DNA from: Isoptericola peretonis
GTDB lineage: Bacteria; Actinomycetota; Actinomycetes; Actinomycetales; Cellulomonadaceae
Length of the DNA stretch: 64,000 nt
NCBI GenBank assembly: GCA_023241745.1
Contig: JALQCY010000001.1
Coordinates: 770,064-834,063 of the forward strand
Direction of reading: 5' to 3'
The translations under genes and the position numbers were made by a program. Each line of letters begins with the position of its first letter. Within the stretch, counting starts at the first letter, position 1. The notes beneath the pieces are model-generated. The model saw nothing but the letters and a program-made list of their open reading frames with translations, searched no databases and was not told the origin of the DNA. Below, piece after piece: positions 7,295 to 15,578 of the stretch.

Positions 7295-9079
7295 TCAGGG
7301 CCGGTGGCGGCGCTCGTGCTCGCGCTGGTCGTCGAGCAGGGCGCGGGCCCGGTCGCCCCCGGGCTCCTGGCCGAGACCGTCGACCATGCGCTGTACCTTC
7401 TCGTCGGGCTGGCGCGGCGGGAGCAGGGGGGTGTCCGGGTCCACGACCGCCTCGACGAGCACCGGGCGGTCGGCGCGCCACGCCTCGCGGCACACGCCCG
7501 TCAGGTCGTCGCCGCGCTCGACCCGCACGCCGCGCAGCCCGAGCAGCTCGGCGTAGCCCGCGTACGGGAACGGCGGGACCGTCTGCGAGGCCAAGAACCG
7601 GGGGTCGCCCTCCATCTCCCGCTGCTCCCAGGTGACCTCGGCGAGGTCGCCGTTGCTCAGGACCAGGACGACGAGCCGCGGGTCGGCCCAGTCGCGCCAG
7701 CGGGCGGCCACGGTGATGAGCTCCGAGAGCCCGTTCATCTGCATCGCGCCGTCTCCGGCCAGCGCGAGCACCGGCCGGTCGGGATGCAGCAGCTTGGCGG
7801 CCACCGCGTACGGCATGGCCGAGCCCATCGAGGCGAGCGTGCTGGACAGGTGCGCGGGGGCGCCCGGCGGCAGGCGCAGGAAGCGGGCGTACCAGTAGGT
7901 CACCGAGCCGACGTCGACCGCGACCTGCACGTCGTCGGGCAGGTGCGCGCCCAGCTCGTGCACCACGGCCTGCGGGTTCAGCCGCTCGCCCGTGTCCTGG
8001 GCGACGCGCTGCCGGGCGGTCTCCTGCCAGCCGGCGACGAATCCCTCGACGTCACGCGTCCAGCCCTCCCGCTCGGGCAGGAGCGGCAGCAGCGCCTCCA
8101 GCGTCTGCGCGGAGTCGCCGACGAGCGCCACCTCGACCGGGTGCTTGGTGCCGACGTTGCGGGCGCTGAGGTCGACCTGGACCGCGCGCGCCTGCCCGGG
8201 GGCCGGGTAGAACTCCGTCCACGGGTCGTTGCTGCCGACGATCAGCAGCCTGTCGCAGCCGGCCATGAGGTCCGCCGACGCCGTGGTGCCGAGGTGGCCC
8301 ATGACCCCGCAGTGCAGGGGCCACGACTCGTCCAGCACCGGCTTGCCGAGCAGCGACGTGGTGACGCCGGCGCCGAGCCGCTCGGCGACGGCGCGCACCT
8401 GCTCGCCGGCGTGCTGGGCCCCCTGGCCCACGAGCAGGGCCACCCGCTCGCCCGACCCGAGCACGTCGGCCGCCTGCCGCAGCTGCTCGGCGGAGGGTAC
8501 GGCGCGCCCCGCCGCGTAGGCGGTCGAGCTCGGCACGACACCGTGGGCCACGCTCGCGCCGTCGGCCGCCTCGGCCTGCTGCACGTCGTGCGGGACGACG
8601 ACGCACACCGGGCTCGACGTCGCCAGGGCGGTGCGGAACGCGTCGTCCAGGACGTGCCCCAGCTGCTCCGGCGTCGTCACGGTCTGGAGGTACTGGGCGC
8701 AGACGTCCTTGAACAAGGTGTGCAGGTCGACCTCCTGCTGGTACCCGGCGCCGAGCGCGGTCGTGACCACCTGGCCCACGATCGCGACGACGGGCTTGCG
8801 GTCGAGCTTGGCGTCGTACAGGCCGTTGAGGAGGTGGATCGCCCCGGGGCCCTGCGTCGCCAGGCACACGCCCACGCCGCCGCCGTACTTGGCGTGCCCG
8901 GTCGCCATGAACGCCGCCATCTCCTCGTGCCGCGCGGTGACGAGCTCGACGTCGTCCTCGCGGCGCCGCAGCGCACCGAGGATCGGGTCGATGCCGTCGC
9001 CCGCGTACCCGAAGACGCGTCCCACGCCCCAGTCGGTGAGCCGGTCGACGAGCGCGTCCGCGACGTTCCGTGTGGCCAT
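7295..9079 (-). CDS. Thiamine diphosphate-dependent enzyme (pyruvate oxidase/acetolactate synthase-like)
   Basis: A 594-residue three-domain ThDP enzyme. The PYR domain has the conserved glutamate in RHEEMAAFMA (near 52), a central cofactor-binding-like domain lies at about 190-335, and the PP domain carries GDGAMQMNGLSEL from 442 and SNGDLAEVTWEQ from 475. The usual tandem Asn of the Mg/ThDP motif is replaced by SNGD. Closest in feel to PoxB-type pyruvate dehydrogenases (quinone) or uncharacterised pyruvate oxidases. The start is put at ATG 9079 (MATRNVADAL); a 32-residue longer frame exists but reads as unstructured leader. It ends 42 bp before the molybdopterin gene, so the two may share a transcript. 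Confidence 0.85.
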   Translation of the reverse strand: MATRNVADALVDRLTDWGVGRVFGYAGDGIDPILGALRRREDDVELVTARHEEMAAFMATGHAKYGGGVGVCLATQGPGAIHLLNGLYDAKLDRKPVVAIVGQVVTTALGAGYQQEVDLHTLFKDVCAQYLQTVTTPEQLGHVLDDAFRTALATSSPVCVVVPHDVQQAEAADGASVAHGVVPSSTAYAAGRAVPSAEQLRQAADVLGSGERVALLVGQGAQHAGEQVRAVAERLGAGVTTSLLGKPVLDESWPLHCGVMGHLGTTASADLMAGCDRLLIVGSNDPWTEFYPAPGQARAVQVDLSARNVGTKHPVEVALVGDSAQTLEALLPLLPEREGWTRDVEGFVAGWQETARQRVAQDTGERLNPQAVVHELGAHLPDDVQVAVDVGSVTYWYARFLRLPPGAPAHLSSTLASMGSAMPYAVAAKLLHPDRPVLALAGDGAMQMNGLSELITVAARWRDWADPRLVVLVLSNGDLAEVTWEQREMEGDPRFLASQTVPPFPYAGYAELLGLRGVRVERGDDLTGVCREAWRADRPVLVEAVVDPDTPLLPPRQPDEKVQRMVDGLGQEPGGDRARALLDDQREHERRHRP

Positions 9080-9187
9080 CGTCGTCCTCGCCCTCCTCGC
9101 GTCGGTGACCGTGCGCGTGCCGAGGTCGCGCAGGTCGACCCTCGTCACCGTGGCAAGGTCCGGCGGTGCTCGCACGGCGCGCGTCGT

Positions 9188-9199
9188 TACATCGATTCA
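9188..9199 (+). promoter_or_regulatory. LacI-type operator in front of the GH42/GH106-like operon
   Basis: TACATCGATTCA has a central ATCGAT core, 17 bp before the ATG at 9216. In gene direction the site continues ATCGATTCAATGGCAG. The transporter promoter site at 32415-32426 reads ATCGATTCAGTCGGCAG in its own gene direction. This implies a shared regulator. Confidence 0.5.
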
Positions 9200-9215
9200 A
9201 TGGCAGACTCGTGCC

Positions 9216-11288
9216 ATGCGACGACGCACGACACCGGAGTCCACCCCCAGCCCCCGCCCCTGGAACGCCGCCCTGGACGGCCTCGGCTTCGGGGGTGACT
9301 ACAACCCCGAGCAGTGGCCGCAGGACGTGCGCCTGGAGGACCTCGAGCTCATGCGCGAGGCCGGCGTCAACGTGCTGAGCGTGGCGATCTTCTCCTGGGC
9401 CACGATCGAGCCCCGCGAGGGCGAGCTCGACTGGGGCTGGCTCGACGAGACGCTGGACCGCCTGCACGGCGCCGGCATCCGCGTCGCGCTCGCCACGGCC
9501 ACCGCGTCGCCGCCGCCGTGGCTCACCCGCAAGCACCCCGAGATCCTCCCCCGGCTGGCCGACGGCACCGTGCTGCACCAGGGCGGGCGCCAGTCGTACG
9601 CCGTCACCCACCCCGTGCACCGCGACTACGCGCTGCGCATGACGACCCGCATCGCCGAGCGCTACCGCGACCACCCGGCCCTCGCCGTCTGGCACGTGGA
9701 CAACGAGATCGGCTGCCACGTGCCGCGCGACCACTCCGACGCGGCCGCGGCGGCGTTCCGCGACTGGCTGCGCGAGCGCTACTCGACGGTCGACGCCCTC
9801 AACGAGGCGTGGGGCACGGCCTTCTGGTCGCAGCGGTACGGGTCGTTCGACGACGTGCTGCCGCCGCTGACGGCGCCCACCTTCGCCAACCCGACGCAGC
9901 AGCTCGACTTCCACCGGTTCTCGTCGGACGCGCTGCTCGACTACTACCGCGACCTGCGCGACACCCTGCGCGAGATCACGCCGGACGTGCCCGTGACGAC
10001 CAACCTCATGGCGACCGCGCACTGCCGGGGCATGGACTACTTCGCGTGGGGCCCCGAGCTGGACGTCGTCGCGAACGACCACTACACGATGTCCGCCGAC
10101 CCCGAGCGCCACGTGGACCTCGCGTTCTCCGCCGACCTGACCCGCGGCGTCGCGGGCGGTGCGCCGTGGATCCTCATGGAGCACTCGACGTCGGCGGTCA
10201 ACTGGCAGCCCCGCAACACCCCCAAGGCGCCCGGCGAGATGCTGCGCAACTCGCTGCAGCACGTGGCGCGCGGCGCCGACGCGGTGATGTTCTTCCAGTG
10301 GCGCCAGTCGAGGGCCGGCGCCGAGAAGTACCACTCGGCGATGGTGCCGCACGCCGGGCGCGACTCCGACCTGTGGCGGGACGTCGTGACCCTCGGCCGG
10401 GCCCTGCGGGCGCTGGGCGAGGTGCGCGGCTCGCGGGTGCGCTCGCGCGCGGCCCTGGTGATGGACTGGCCGTCGTGGTGGGGCTCCGAGCTCGACTCGC
10501 ACCCGTCGCAGGACCTGCGCTACATGGACCAGGTGCAGGCCTGGTACCGGGCGCTGTGGCGGCTCGGCGTCACGACCGACCTCGTGCCGCCGGGCGCCGA
10601 CCTCGACGGGTACGACCTCGTGGTGCTGCCCACCACCTACGTGGTCACCGACGCCGACGCGGCGAACGTGGCGGCCGCCGCCGAGCGCGGGGCGACCGTC
10701 GTCGTCACCTACTTCTCCGGCATCGTGGACGAGAGCGACCACGTGCGCCTCGGCGGCTACCCCGGTGCGTTCCGCGACCTGCTGGGCGTGCGCACGGAGG
10801 AGTTCCACCCGTTGCAGGACGGCGAGTCGGTGCGCGTGGTCGGCAAGGCGGTGGGCGGGCAGGCCTCGGCCGACCTGTGGACGGAGAGGACGCGCGCGGC
10901 CGACGGCACGGAGGTGGTCGCGTCGTACGAGGACGGCGCGCTCGCGGGGCGGCCCGCGATCACCCGGCGCGAGGTCGGGTCCGGCCGGGCCTGGTACGTC
11001 GCGACGAGGCTCGACGACGCGGGCCTCGGCGCGTTGGCGGAGCTCCTCGTGGCGGAGGCCGGCGTCGGGCCGGAGGTCGCCGCGCCGACGGGCGTGGAGG
11101 TGGTGCGGCGCTGGTCGGACGACGGCGCGACGTCGTGGCTGTTCGCCCTCAACCACACGGACGCCGACGCGACCGTCGGCGCCCCCGACTCCCCCGTGGC
11201 GGGCGTCGAGCTGCTCACCGGCGACGCCGTCGAGGGCAGCCTGGTCGTGCCCGCGGGCGGTGCGCGCGTGGTGCGGGCCGCCGGATGA
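9216..11288 (+). CDS. GH42 beta-galactosidase
   Basis: A 690-residue intracellular glycoside hydrolase family 42 enzyme removing terminal beta-D-galactose. Seen: the N-terminal GFGGDYNPEQWP signature at 24-35, acid/base Glu164 in WHVDNEIG, nucleophile Glu322 in ILMEHST, a trimerisation domain around 410-620 (VMDWPSWW, LPTTYVV, GATVVVTYFSG) and a C-terminal beta domain. The four-cysteine zinc cluster found in many GH42 enzymes is missing after the acid/base motif (IGCHVPRDHSD). No signal peptide. Start at ATG 9216; the Shine-Dalgarno is poor. It overlaps the GH106-like gene by 4 bp. Confidence 0.93.
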   Translation: MRRRTTPESTPSPRPWNAALDGLGFGGDYNPEQWPQDVRLEDLELMREAGVNVLSVAIFSWATIEPREGELDWGWLDETLDRLHGAGIRVALATATASPPPWLTRKHPEILPRLADGTVLHQGGRQSYAVTHPVHRDYALRMTTRIAERYRDHPALAVWHVDNEIGCHVPRDHSDAAAAAFRDWLRERYSTVDALNEAWGTAFWSQRYGSFDDVLPPLTAPTFANPTQQLDFHRFSSDALLDYYRDLRDTLREITPDVPVTTNLMATAHCRGMDYFAWGPELDVVANDHYTMSADPERHVDLAFSADLTRGVAGGAPWILMEHSTSAVNWQPRNTPKAPGEMLRNSLQHVARGADAVMFFQWRQSRAGAEKYHSAMVPHAGRDSDLWRDVVTLGRALRALGEVRGSRVRSRAALVMDWPSWWGSELDSHPSQDLRYMDQVQAWYRALWRLGVTTDLVPPGADLDGYDLVVLPTTYVVTDADAANVAAAAERGATVVVTYFSGIVDESDHVRLGGYPGAFRDLLGVRTEEFHPLQDGESVRVVGKAVGGQASADLWTERTRAADGTEVVASYEDGALAGRPAITRREVGSGRAWYVATRLDDAGLGALAELLVAEAGVGPEVAAPTGVEVVRRWSDDGATSWLFALNHTDADATVGAPDSPVAGVELLTGDAVEGSLVVPAGGARVVRAAG

Positions 11289-13645
11289 CCGAGCACCCAC
11301 GACGGGCCGGCGGCCCGGTGGGGCCGTACGCGTTCGTGTTCTGGAACGACGACCTGGACGACGACGCCGTGCTCGCGCAGCTGGGCGAGCTCGCGGGCGC
11401 GGGGTTCGTCGGCGTCACGCTCAGCGCGCGCGTCGGCCTGAGCCGGCGGGTGGGGTACCTCACGCCCGAGTTCCTGCGGCTGGTCCGCCTCGCGGTCGAC
11501 GAGTGTGCCCGGCTCGGGCTCGCGGTGATGCTCTACGACGAGGCGTCGTACCCGTCCGGGTCGGCCAACGGCGCCGTCGTGGCGCGTGACCCGGCCTTCG
11601 CCGCGCGGTGCCTCGTGCCGGTGACGCACGACGTCGTCGTGCCGGGTCCCGCCGAGGACGCCGGCTACTGGCGGCCCGCGCTCGGCCGCGACCTCGACGC
11701 GCGCGTGCTGGCCGTGGTCGCGCGCCGCCGGTCCCGCGGGGACGCCGCGGCGGCCGGGGGTGACGAGGACGACGCCGTGCTGCTGCCGGTGCGCGCGCCC
11801 GGGCTGGTGCAGCTCGACCTGCCGCCGGGCACATGGCGTGTCACCGCGGTCGTCGACGCCGCGAGCGGCGGCACGATCCGCGGGGCGCACGCGGAGCAGG
11901 ACGACGGCTCCGCGCTCGCGCCGCCCGCGGCGGACCTGCTGAACCCGGACGCCGTCGCCGCGTTCCTCGAGCTGACCCACGACGCGTACGCGGCGGCGCT
12001 CGGGGAGCACCTGGGCAGCACGGTCGTCGCGATGTTCACGGACGAGCCGTTCCTGCTCGGCCGCGGGCACCGCCCGCTCGCCCGCCCGTACACGCCCGGG
12101 CTGGAAGGGGAGGTCGCGGCGCGGCTCGGCGTCGACGTCGCCGAGGTGCTCCGCCGGCTCCCCGAGCTGTGGGACGACGGCGACCCCCGGCCGGGCGGCA
12201 CCCGCCCGGACGCCACGGGCTTCGTGCGCGGGTACGACGACGCCGTCCGCGCGCGGCTGCACCGGGTGTACTACGACGCCCAGGCGGCCTGGTGCGCCGC
12301 CCACGGCATCGCGCTGACCGGGCATCCGGCCGAGCCCGACGACCTCGGCACGGCGGCGCGGCTGCACTGGCCCGGCCAGGACACGGTGTGGCGCTGGGTG
12401 CTGCCGGGTGACGGGAGCGGCCTCGACGGCCCGGAGAGCACCGCGCCCAAGGTGGCCGCGAGCGCCGCACGCCTGCGCGGGGCGCCCGCCGTGACGGAGG
12501 TGCTCGGCGCGTACGGGTGGCGGCTCGGCCTGGACGAGGCGCGCTGGCTGCTCGACTGGTACCTGAGCCGCGGCGTCACGACTCCCGTGCTGCACGCGTT
12601 CTTCCTTTCCGTACGCGGGGGCCGCGCGTTCGAGAGCGAGCCCGACCTGGGACGGTGGAACTCGTGGTGGCCGCACCTGCCGCCGCTGGTCGGGTACCTG
12701 CGCCGCGTGGCCGAGCTGCTCGACGCGGCGCCGCCGGTGTGGCCGGTCGGCGTGCTGGCCCGGCCCGACGCCGTGCCGTCCGGACCGGTGGTGCGCGCGC
12801 TCCTGGAGGCGCAGGTCGACTTCGGCTACGTGGACCGCGCCGACGCCGGGGCGGCCGCGCGGTCCGACCTCGTGCTGGTCGACCCCGACGACGGCGTCCC
12901 CGACGTCGCGGCGCTCAAGGAGGCCCTGCGGCGGCGCGGGCTGCCGGCCCTGGACGCCTCCCCCGCGGCGCCTGACCTGCGCGCCGTCGTCCTCTCCGGG
13001 GACGCCGGGTACCTCTTCTTCCACGAGGGCCAGGAGCCGGTCCGCACCGCGCTGCGCCTGCCGCGGGTGCCCGACGACGCGTGCTGGTGGGACCCGTTCG
13101 CCGACACCCGGCTCCCGGTGCGGCGCGACGCCGACGGCCGCGTGCTGCTGGAGCTGGAGCGGCGCCGCACGCTGGCCCTCGTCGCCACCGAGGGGCACCC
13201 GGTCGTTCCCGCGGCCCCGACCCTCGGCCGGCGGGTCGAGGTCACGGGCTGGCGCGGCACGGTGGAACGCGTCGTCGGCGGCGCGGTCGCCGACGACCCG
13301 TCCGCCGTCGTGCCCGCGGAGCTGGGTCTCGGCGACTGGGCCCGCGAGCCCGCGCTGCGCCGCCTCTCCGGCTCCGTGCGGTACGTCGCGGAGGTGGACG
13401 TGCCCGACGGCGCGGGCGCGGCTCGCCTGGACCTGGGGGACGTGGGCGACGCGGCGACGGTCAGCGTGGACGGCGTCGTCGTCGGGCACGCGCACGCCGC
13501 CCCGCACGTGCTCGACCTCCCCGCCGGCACGCTCCGGCCGGGCCGCCGCGCCCTCCGGGTGCTGGTGAGCAACAGCGCCGCGAACTACTACGAGGGCGAC
13601 CGCCGGCCGTCGGGCCTGCTCGGGCCCGTGACCCTCGTCGTCTGA
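11285..13645 (+). CDS. GH106-like glycoside hydrolase, putative alpha-L-rhamnosidase
   Basis: A 786-residue protein. The N-terminal YAFVFWNDDLDDDAVLAQL (15-33) and the following barrel-like region (LAVMLYDEASYPSG near 80-93, MFTDEPFLLG near 250) resemble the GH106 alpha-L-rhamnosidase fold. A galactose-binding-like beta-sandwich sits at the C-terminus (SVRYVAEVDVPDG onward). No signal peptide. ATG 11285 overlaps the GH42 stop by 4 bp, giving a two-gene operon that could strip galactose and rhamnose from short rhamnogalacturonan or glycoside fragments inside the cell. GH106 assignment rests on remembered motifs and overall architecture; a related unclassified family is possible. Confidence 0.68.
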   Translation: MTEHPRRAGGPVGPYAFVFWNDDLDDDAVLAQLGELAGAGFVGVTLSARVGLSRRVGYLTPEFLRLVRLAVDECARLGLAVMLYDEASYPSGSANGAVVARDPAFAARCLVPVTHDVVVPGPAEDAGYWRPALGRDLDARVLAVVARRRSRGDAAAAGGDEDDAVLLPVRAPGLVQLDLPPGTWRVTAVVDAASGGTIRGAHAEQDDGSALAPPAADLLNPDAVAAFLELTHDAYAAALGEHLGSTVVAMFTDEPFLLGRGHRPLARPYTPGLEGEVAARLGVDVAEVLRRLPELWDDGDPRPGGTRPDATGFVRGYDDAVRARLHRVYYDAQAAWCAAHGIALTGHPAEPDDLGTAARLHWPGQDTVWRWVLPGDGSGLDGPESTAPKVAASAARLRGAPAVTEVLGAYGWRLGLDEARWLLDWYLSRGVTTPVLHAFFLSVRGGRAFESEPDLGRWNSWWPHLPPLVGYLRRVAELLDAAPPVWPVGVLARPDAVPSGPVVRALLEAQVDFGYVDRADAGAAARSDLVLVDPDDGVPDVAALKEALRRRGLPALDASPAAPDLRAVVLSGDAGYLFFHEGQEPVRTALRLPRVPDDACWWDPFADTRLPVRRDADGRVLLELERRRTLALVATEGHPVVPAAPTLGRRVEVTGWRGTVERVVGGAVADDPSAVVPAELGLGDWAREPALRRLSGSVRYVAEVDVPDGAGAARLDLGDVGDAATVSVDGVVVGHAHAAPHVLDLPAGTLRPGRRALRVLVSNSAANYYEGDRRPSGLLGPVTLVV

Positions 13646-13651
13646 CAATTA

Positions 13652-13688
13652 CCGTGCACCCTGCGCGACCCGTGCGTAGGGTGCACGG
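13652..13688 (+). terminator. Hairpin after the GH42/GH106-like operon
   Basis: Perfect 11-bp arms (CCGTGCACCCT at 13652-13662, AGGGTGCACGG at 13678-13688) with a 15-base loop, starting 7 bp after the preceding stop. No U-tract follows, as is common for actinobacterial terminators. It could equally be the first element of the ABC-F leader. Confidence 0.6.
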
Positions 13689-13690
13689 CG

Positions 13691-13705
13691 ATGGGAACTC
13701 TGTGA
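13691..13705 (+). other. Possible four-codon leader peptide
   Basis: ATG GGA ACT CTG TGA encodes Met-Gly-Thr-Leu and sits just after the hairpin at 13652-13688 and before the alternative stems at 13715-13801. Its ribosome site is weak. Proposed only because short upstream frames often control ABC-F ribosome-protection genes. Confidence 0.3.
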
Positions 13706-13714
13706 GCACATCCG

Positions 13715-13810
13715 CGCCGACGCGTCGAGCAGGTCAGTCAGCACCGCTCCGCGTCGGCGTTCGCGCGCCCGCCGTCCTCCACGGTCGTCGACGCCGACGA
13801 CGGAAGGAGT
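13715..13810 (+). promoter_or_regulatory. Candidate attenuator leader of the ABC-F gene
   Basis: Segment 1 (CGCCGACGCG, 13715-13724) pairs over 10 bp with segment 2 (CGCGTCGGCG, 13750-13759). Segment 2 can instead pair over 9 bp with segment 3 (ACGCCGACG, 13791-13799). Segment 3 also lies in a local 7-bp hairpin (GTCGTCG 13784-13790 / CGACGAC 13795-13801) that abuts the GGAAGGAG ribosome site. Mutually exclusive stems next to the ribosome site suggest attenuation or translational control. Confidence 0.4.
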
Positions 13811-13817
13811 CCTGCCC

Positions 13818-15506
13818 ATGGACCCGTCACAGCTCACCCTCACCGACATCACCCTGCGCTACGCCGACCGCGTGGTGCTCGACCGCCTGACCCTGACCGT
13901 CGCGCCCGGCGAGCGCGTCGGCGTCGTCGGCGACAACGGCTCCGGCAAGAGCACCCTGCTCGCCGTCGTCGCCGGCGCCCTGGAGCCGCAGAACGGCACC
14001 CGCCTCGTGCACGCACCGGGCGGCACCGGCTACCTGCCGCAGACGCTCGACCTGCCGCCCGCGAGCACCGTCTCCGACGCGATCGACCACGTGCTCGCGG
14101 ACGTGCGGGCGCTCGCCGCGGAGATCGCCACGCTCGAGGACCGGCTCGGCACGCTCGACGGCGCGGCGCTGGACGACGCGCTGCGGCGGTACGCGGCGCT
14201 CACCGCGCGCTTCGACGCCCGTGACGGGCGCGGCGCGGACCGCCGGGTGGACGTGGCGCTGCACCGCCTGGGGCTGCCCGGCCTGGACCGCGCCCGCCGC
14301 CTCGGGACCCTCTCGGGGGGCGAGCGGTCACGCCTCGCGCTGGCGGCGACGCTCGCGGCGGACCCGGAGCTGTTGCTGCTCGACGAGCCGACCAACGACC
14401 TGGACGACGACGCGCTCGCCTGGCTCACGGACCGCCTGCGGGCGCACGACGGCACCGTCCTCGCGGTCACCCACGACCGCGCGTTCCTCGCCGACCTCAC
14501 GACCACGCTCGTCGAGGTCGACGGCGGCCGTGCCCGGCGCTACGGCGCCGGCTGGGCGGGCTATCTCGCGGCGAAGGAGGCCGAGCGGGAGCGGCTGCGG
14601 CTCGCCTACGAGCGGTGGCGGGCCGACCTCGGGCGCCAGCAGCGGATCGCCGCGACCAACGTCGAGGCGATGGAGCAGATCCCGCGCAGGCTGCCGATGG
14701 CCTCGTTCGGGTCCGGCGCGTTCCGGTCGCGCTCCCGCACCCACGGCGCGACCGGCCGCATCCGCAACGCCAAGGAGCGGGTGCGGCGGCTGACGGACGA
14801 CCCGGCCGAGCGGCCCGCCGACCGGGCGGAGTTCCGCACCGACGTCGGCACCTCGCCGGGCGGCGACCCGGTGCTCGACGGCCCTGCACGGGATCGCGCG
14901 GCGATCGTCCTCGACGGCGTGGAGGTGCGCGGGCGCCTGGCCGTCCCGGGCCTGACGGTGGCGGCCGGCGAGCACGTGCTCGTGACCGGGCCGAACGGCG
15001 CGGGCAAGAGCACGCTGCTGGGCGTGGTGGCCGGGGAGGTCGCCCCCGACGCGGGCACCACGCACGTCGCGGGCGCGGTCGGTCACCTGCGGCAGACGAG
15101 CGCGTTCGGCCCGGACGACGCGCGCACCGTGCTGCACGGCTTCGCCGCCGGGCGCCCCGGCGACCTCGAGGAGCACGCCGAGGCGCTGCTGGCGACGGGC
15201 CTGTTCCCCGCCGAGGACCTGCCCCGGCCGGTCGGCGAGCTGTCCCAGGGGCAGCGGGCCCGCCTCGAGCTGGCCCGGGTGGTCACGACCACCACGGACG
15301 TGCTGCTGGTGGACGAGCCGACCAACCACCTGTCCCCCGCGCTGGTCGAGGAGCTCGAGCGGGCGCTGGCCGCGTTCGCCGGCACGCTCGTCCTGGTCTC
15401 CCACGACCGCACGATGCGCGCGCGGTTCCGCGGCCGGCGGATCGTGCTCGACCAGGGGGCGGTCGTCGCGGACACCGGCGGGTCGCCGTCGCCGGTCCGC
15501 AGCTAG
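13818..15506 (+). CDS. ABC-F family ATPase (probable ribosome-associated protein)
   Basis: A 562-residue cytosolic protein with two ABC ATPase domains and no membrane segment. Domain 1: Walker A GDNGSGKST at 38-46, signature LSGGERSR near 165, Walker B LLLLDEPTND near 185. A charged helical linker follows (about 235-310). Domain 2: Walker A GPNGAGKST near 391, signature LSQGQRARLELA near 475, Walker B with DEPTNHLS near 496. ABC-F proteins act on the ribosome; some displace macrolides, lincosamides or pleuromutilins, others are housekeeping factors. Which applies here cannot be read from sequence alone. The structured leader favours an inducible resistance type. The start at ATG 13818 has a strong GGAAGGAG site. 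Confidence 0.92.
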   Translation: MDPSQLTLTDITLRYADRVVLDRLTLTVAPGERVGVVGDNGSGKSTLLAVVAGALEPQNGTRLVHAPGGTGYLPQTLDLPPASTVSDAIDHVLADVRALAAEIATLEDRLGTLDGAALDDALRRYAALTARFDARDGRGADRRVDVALHRLGLPGLDRARRLGTLSGGERSRLALAATLAADPELLLLDEPTNDLDDDALAWLTDRLRAHDGTVLAVTHDRAFLADLTTTLVEVDGGRARRYGAGWAGYLAAKEAERERLRLAYERWRADLGRQQRIAATNVEAMEQIPRRLPMASFGSGAFRSRSRTHGATGRIRNAKERVRRLTDDPAERPADRAEFRTDVGTSPGGDPVLDGPARDRAAIVLDGVEVRGRLAVPGLTVAAGEHVLVTGPNGAGKSTLLGVVAGEVAPDAGTTHVAGAVGHLRQTSAFGPDDARTVLHGFAAGRPGDLEEHAEALLATGLFPAEDLPRPVGELSQGQRARLELARVVTTTTDVLLVDEPTNHLSPALVEELERALAAFAGTLVLVSHDRTMRARFRGRRIVLDQGAVVADTGGSPSPVRS

Positions 15507-15531
15507 GCCCGCGCGACGGCGGGCGGACGGG

Positions 15532-15567
15532 GCGCGGGGCCACGCGCCGCGCCGCGTGGCCCCGCGC
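15532..15567. terminator. Bidirectional terminator between convergent genes
   Basis: Perfect 15-bp stem (GCGCGGGGCCACGCG at 15532-15546, complement at 15553-15567) with a 6-base loop, placed 25 bp after the ABC-F stop and 11 bp from the stop of the convergent ThuA-domain gene. Confidence 0.85.
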
Positions 15568-15578
15568 TCACGGTGGGC

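Noticed and set aside
9080..9175. Extended start for the ThDP enzyme
   Set aside because: The 32 extra residues are Arg/Thr-rich and non-conserved. ATG 9079 opens the family's usual N-terminus.
5033..9298. A 1,421-codon open frame on the plus strand
   Set aside because: It is antisense to the molybdopterin and ThDP genes, whose families are clear. Its translation is low-complexity and Arg/Val/Gly/His-rich, as expected for a shadow frame in high-GC DNA.
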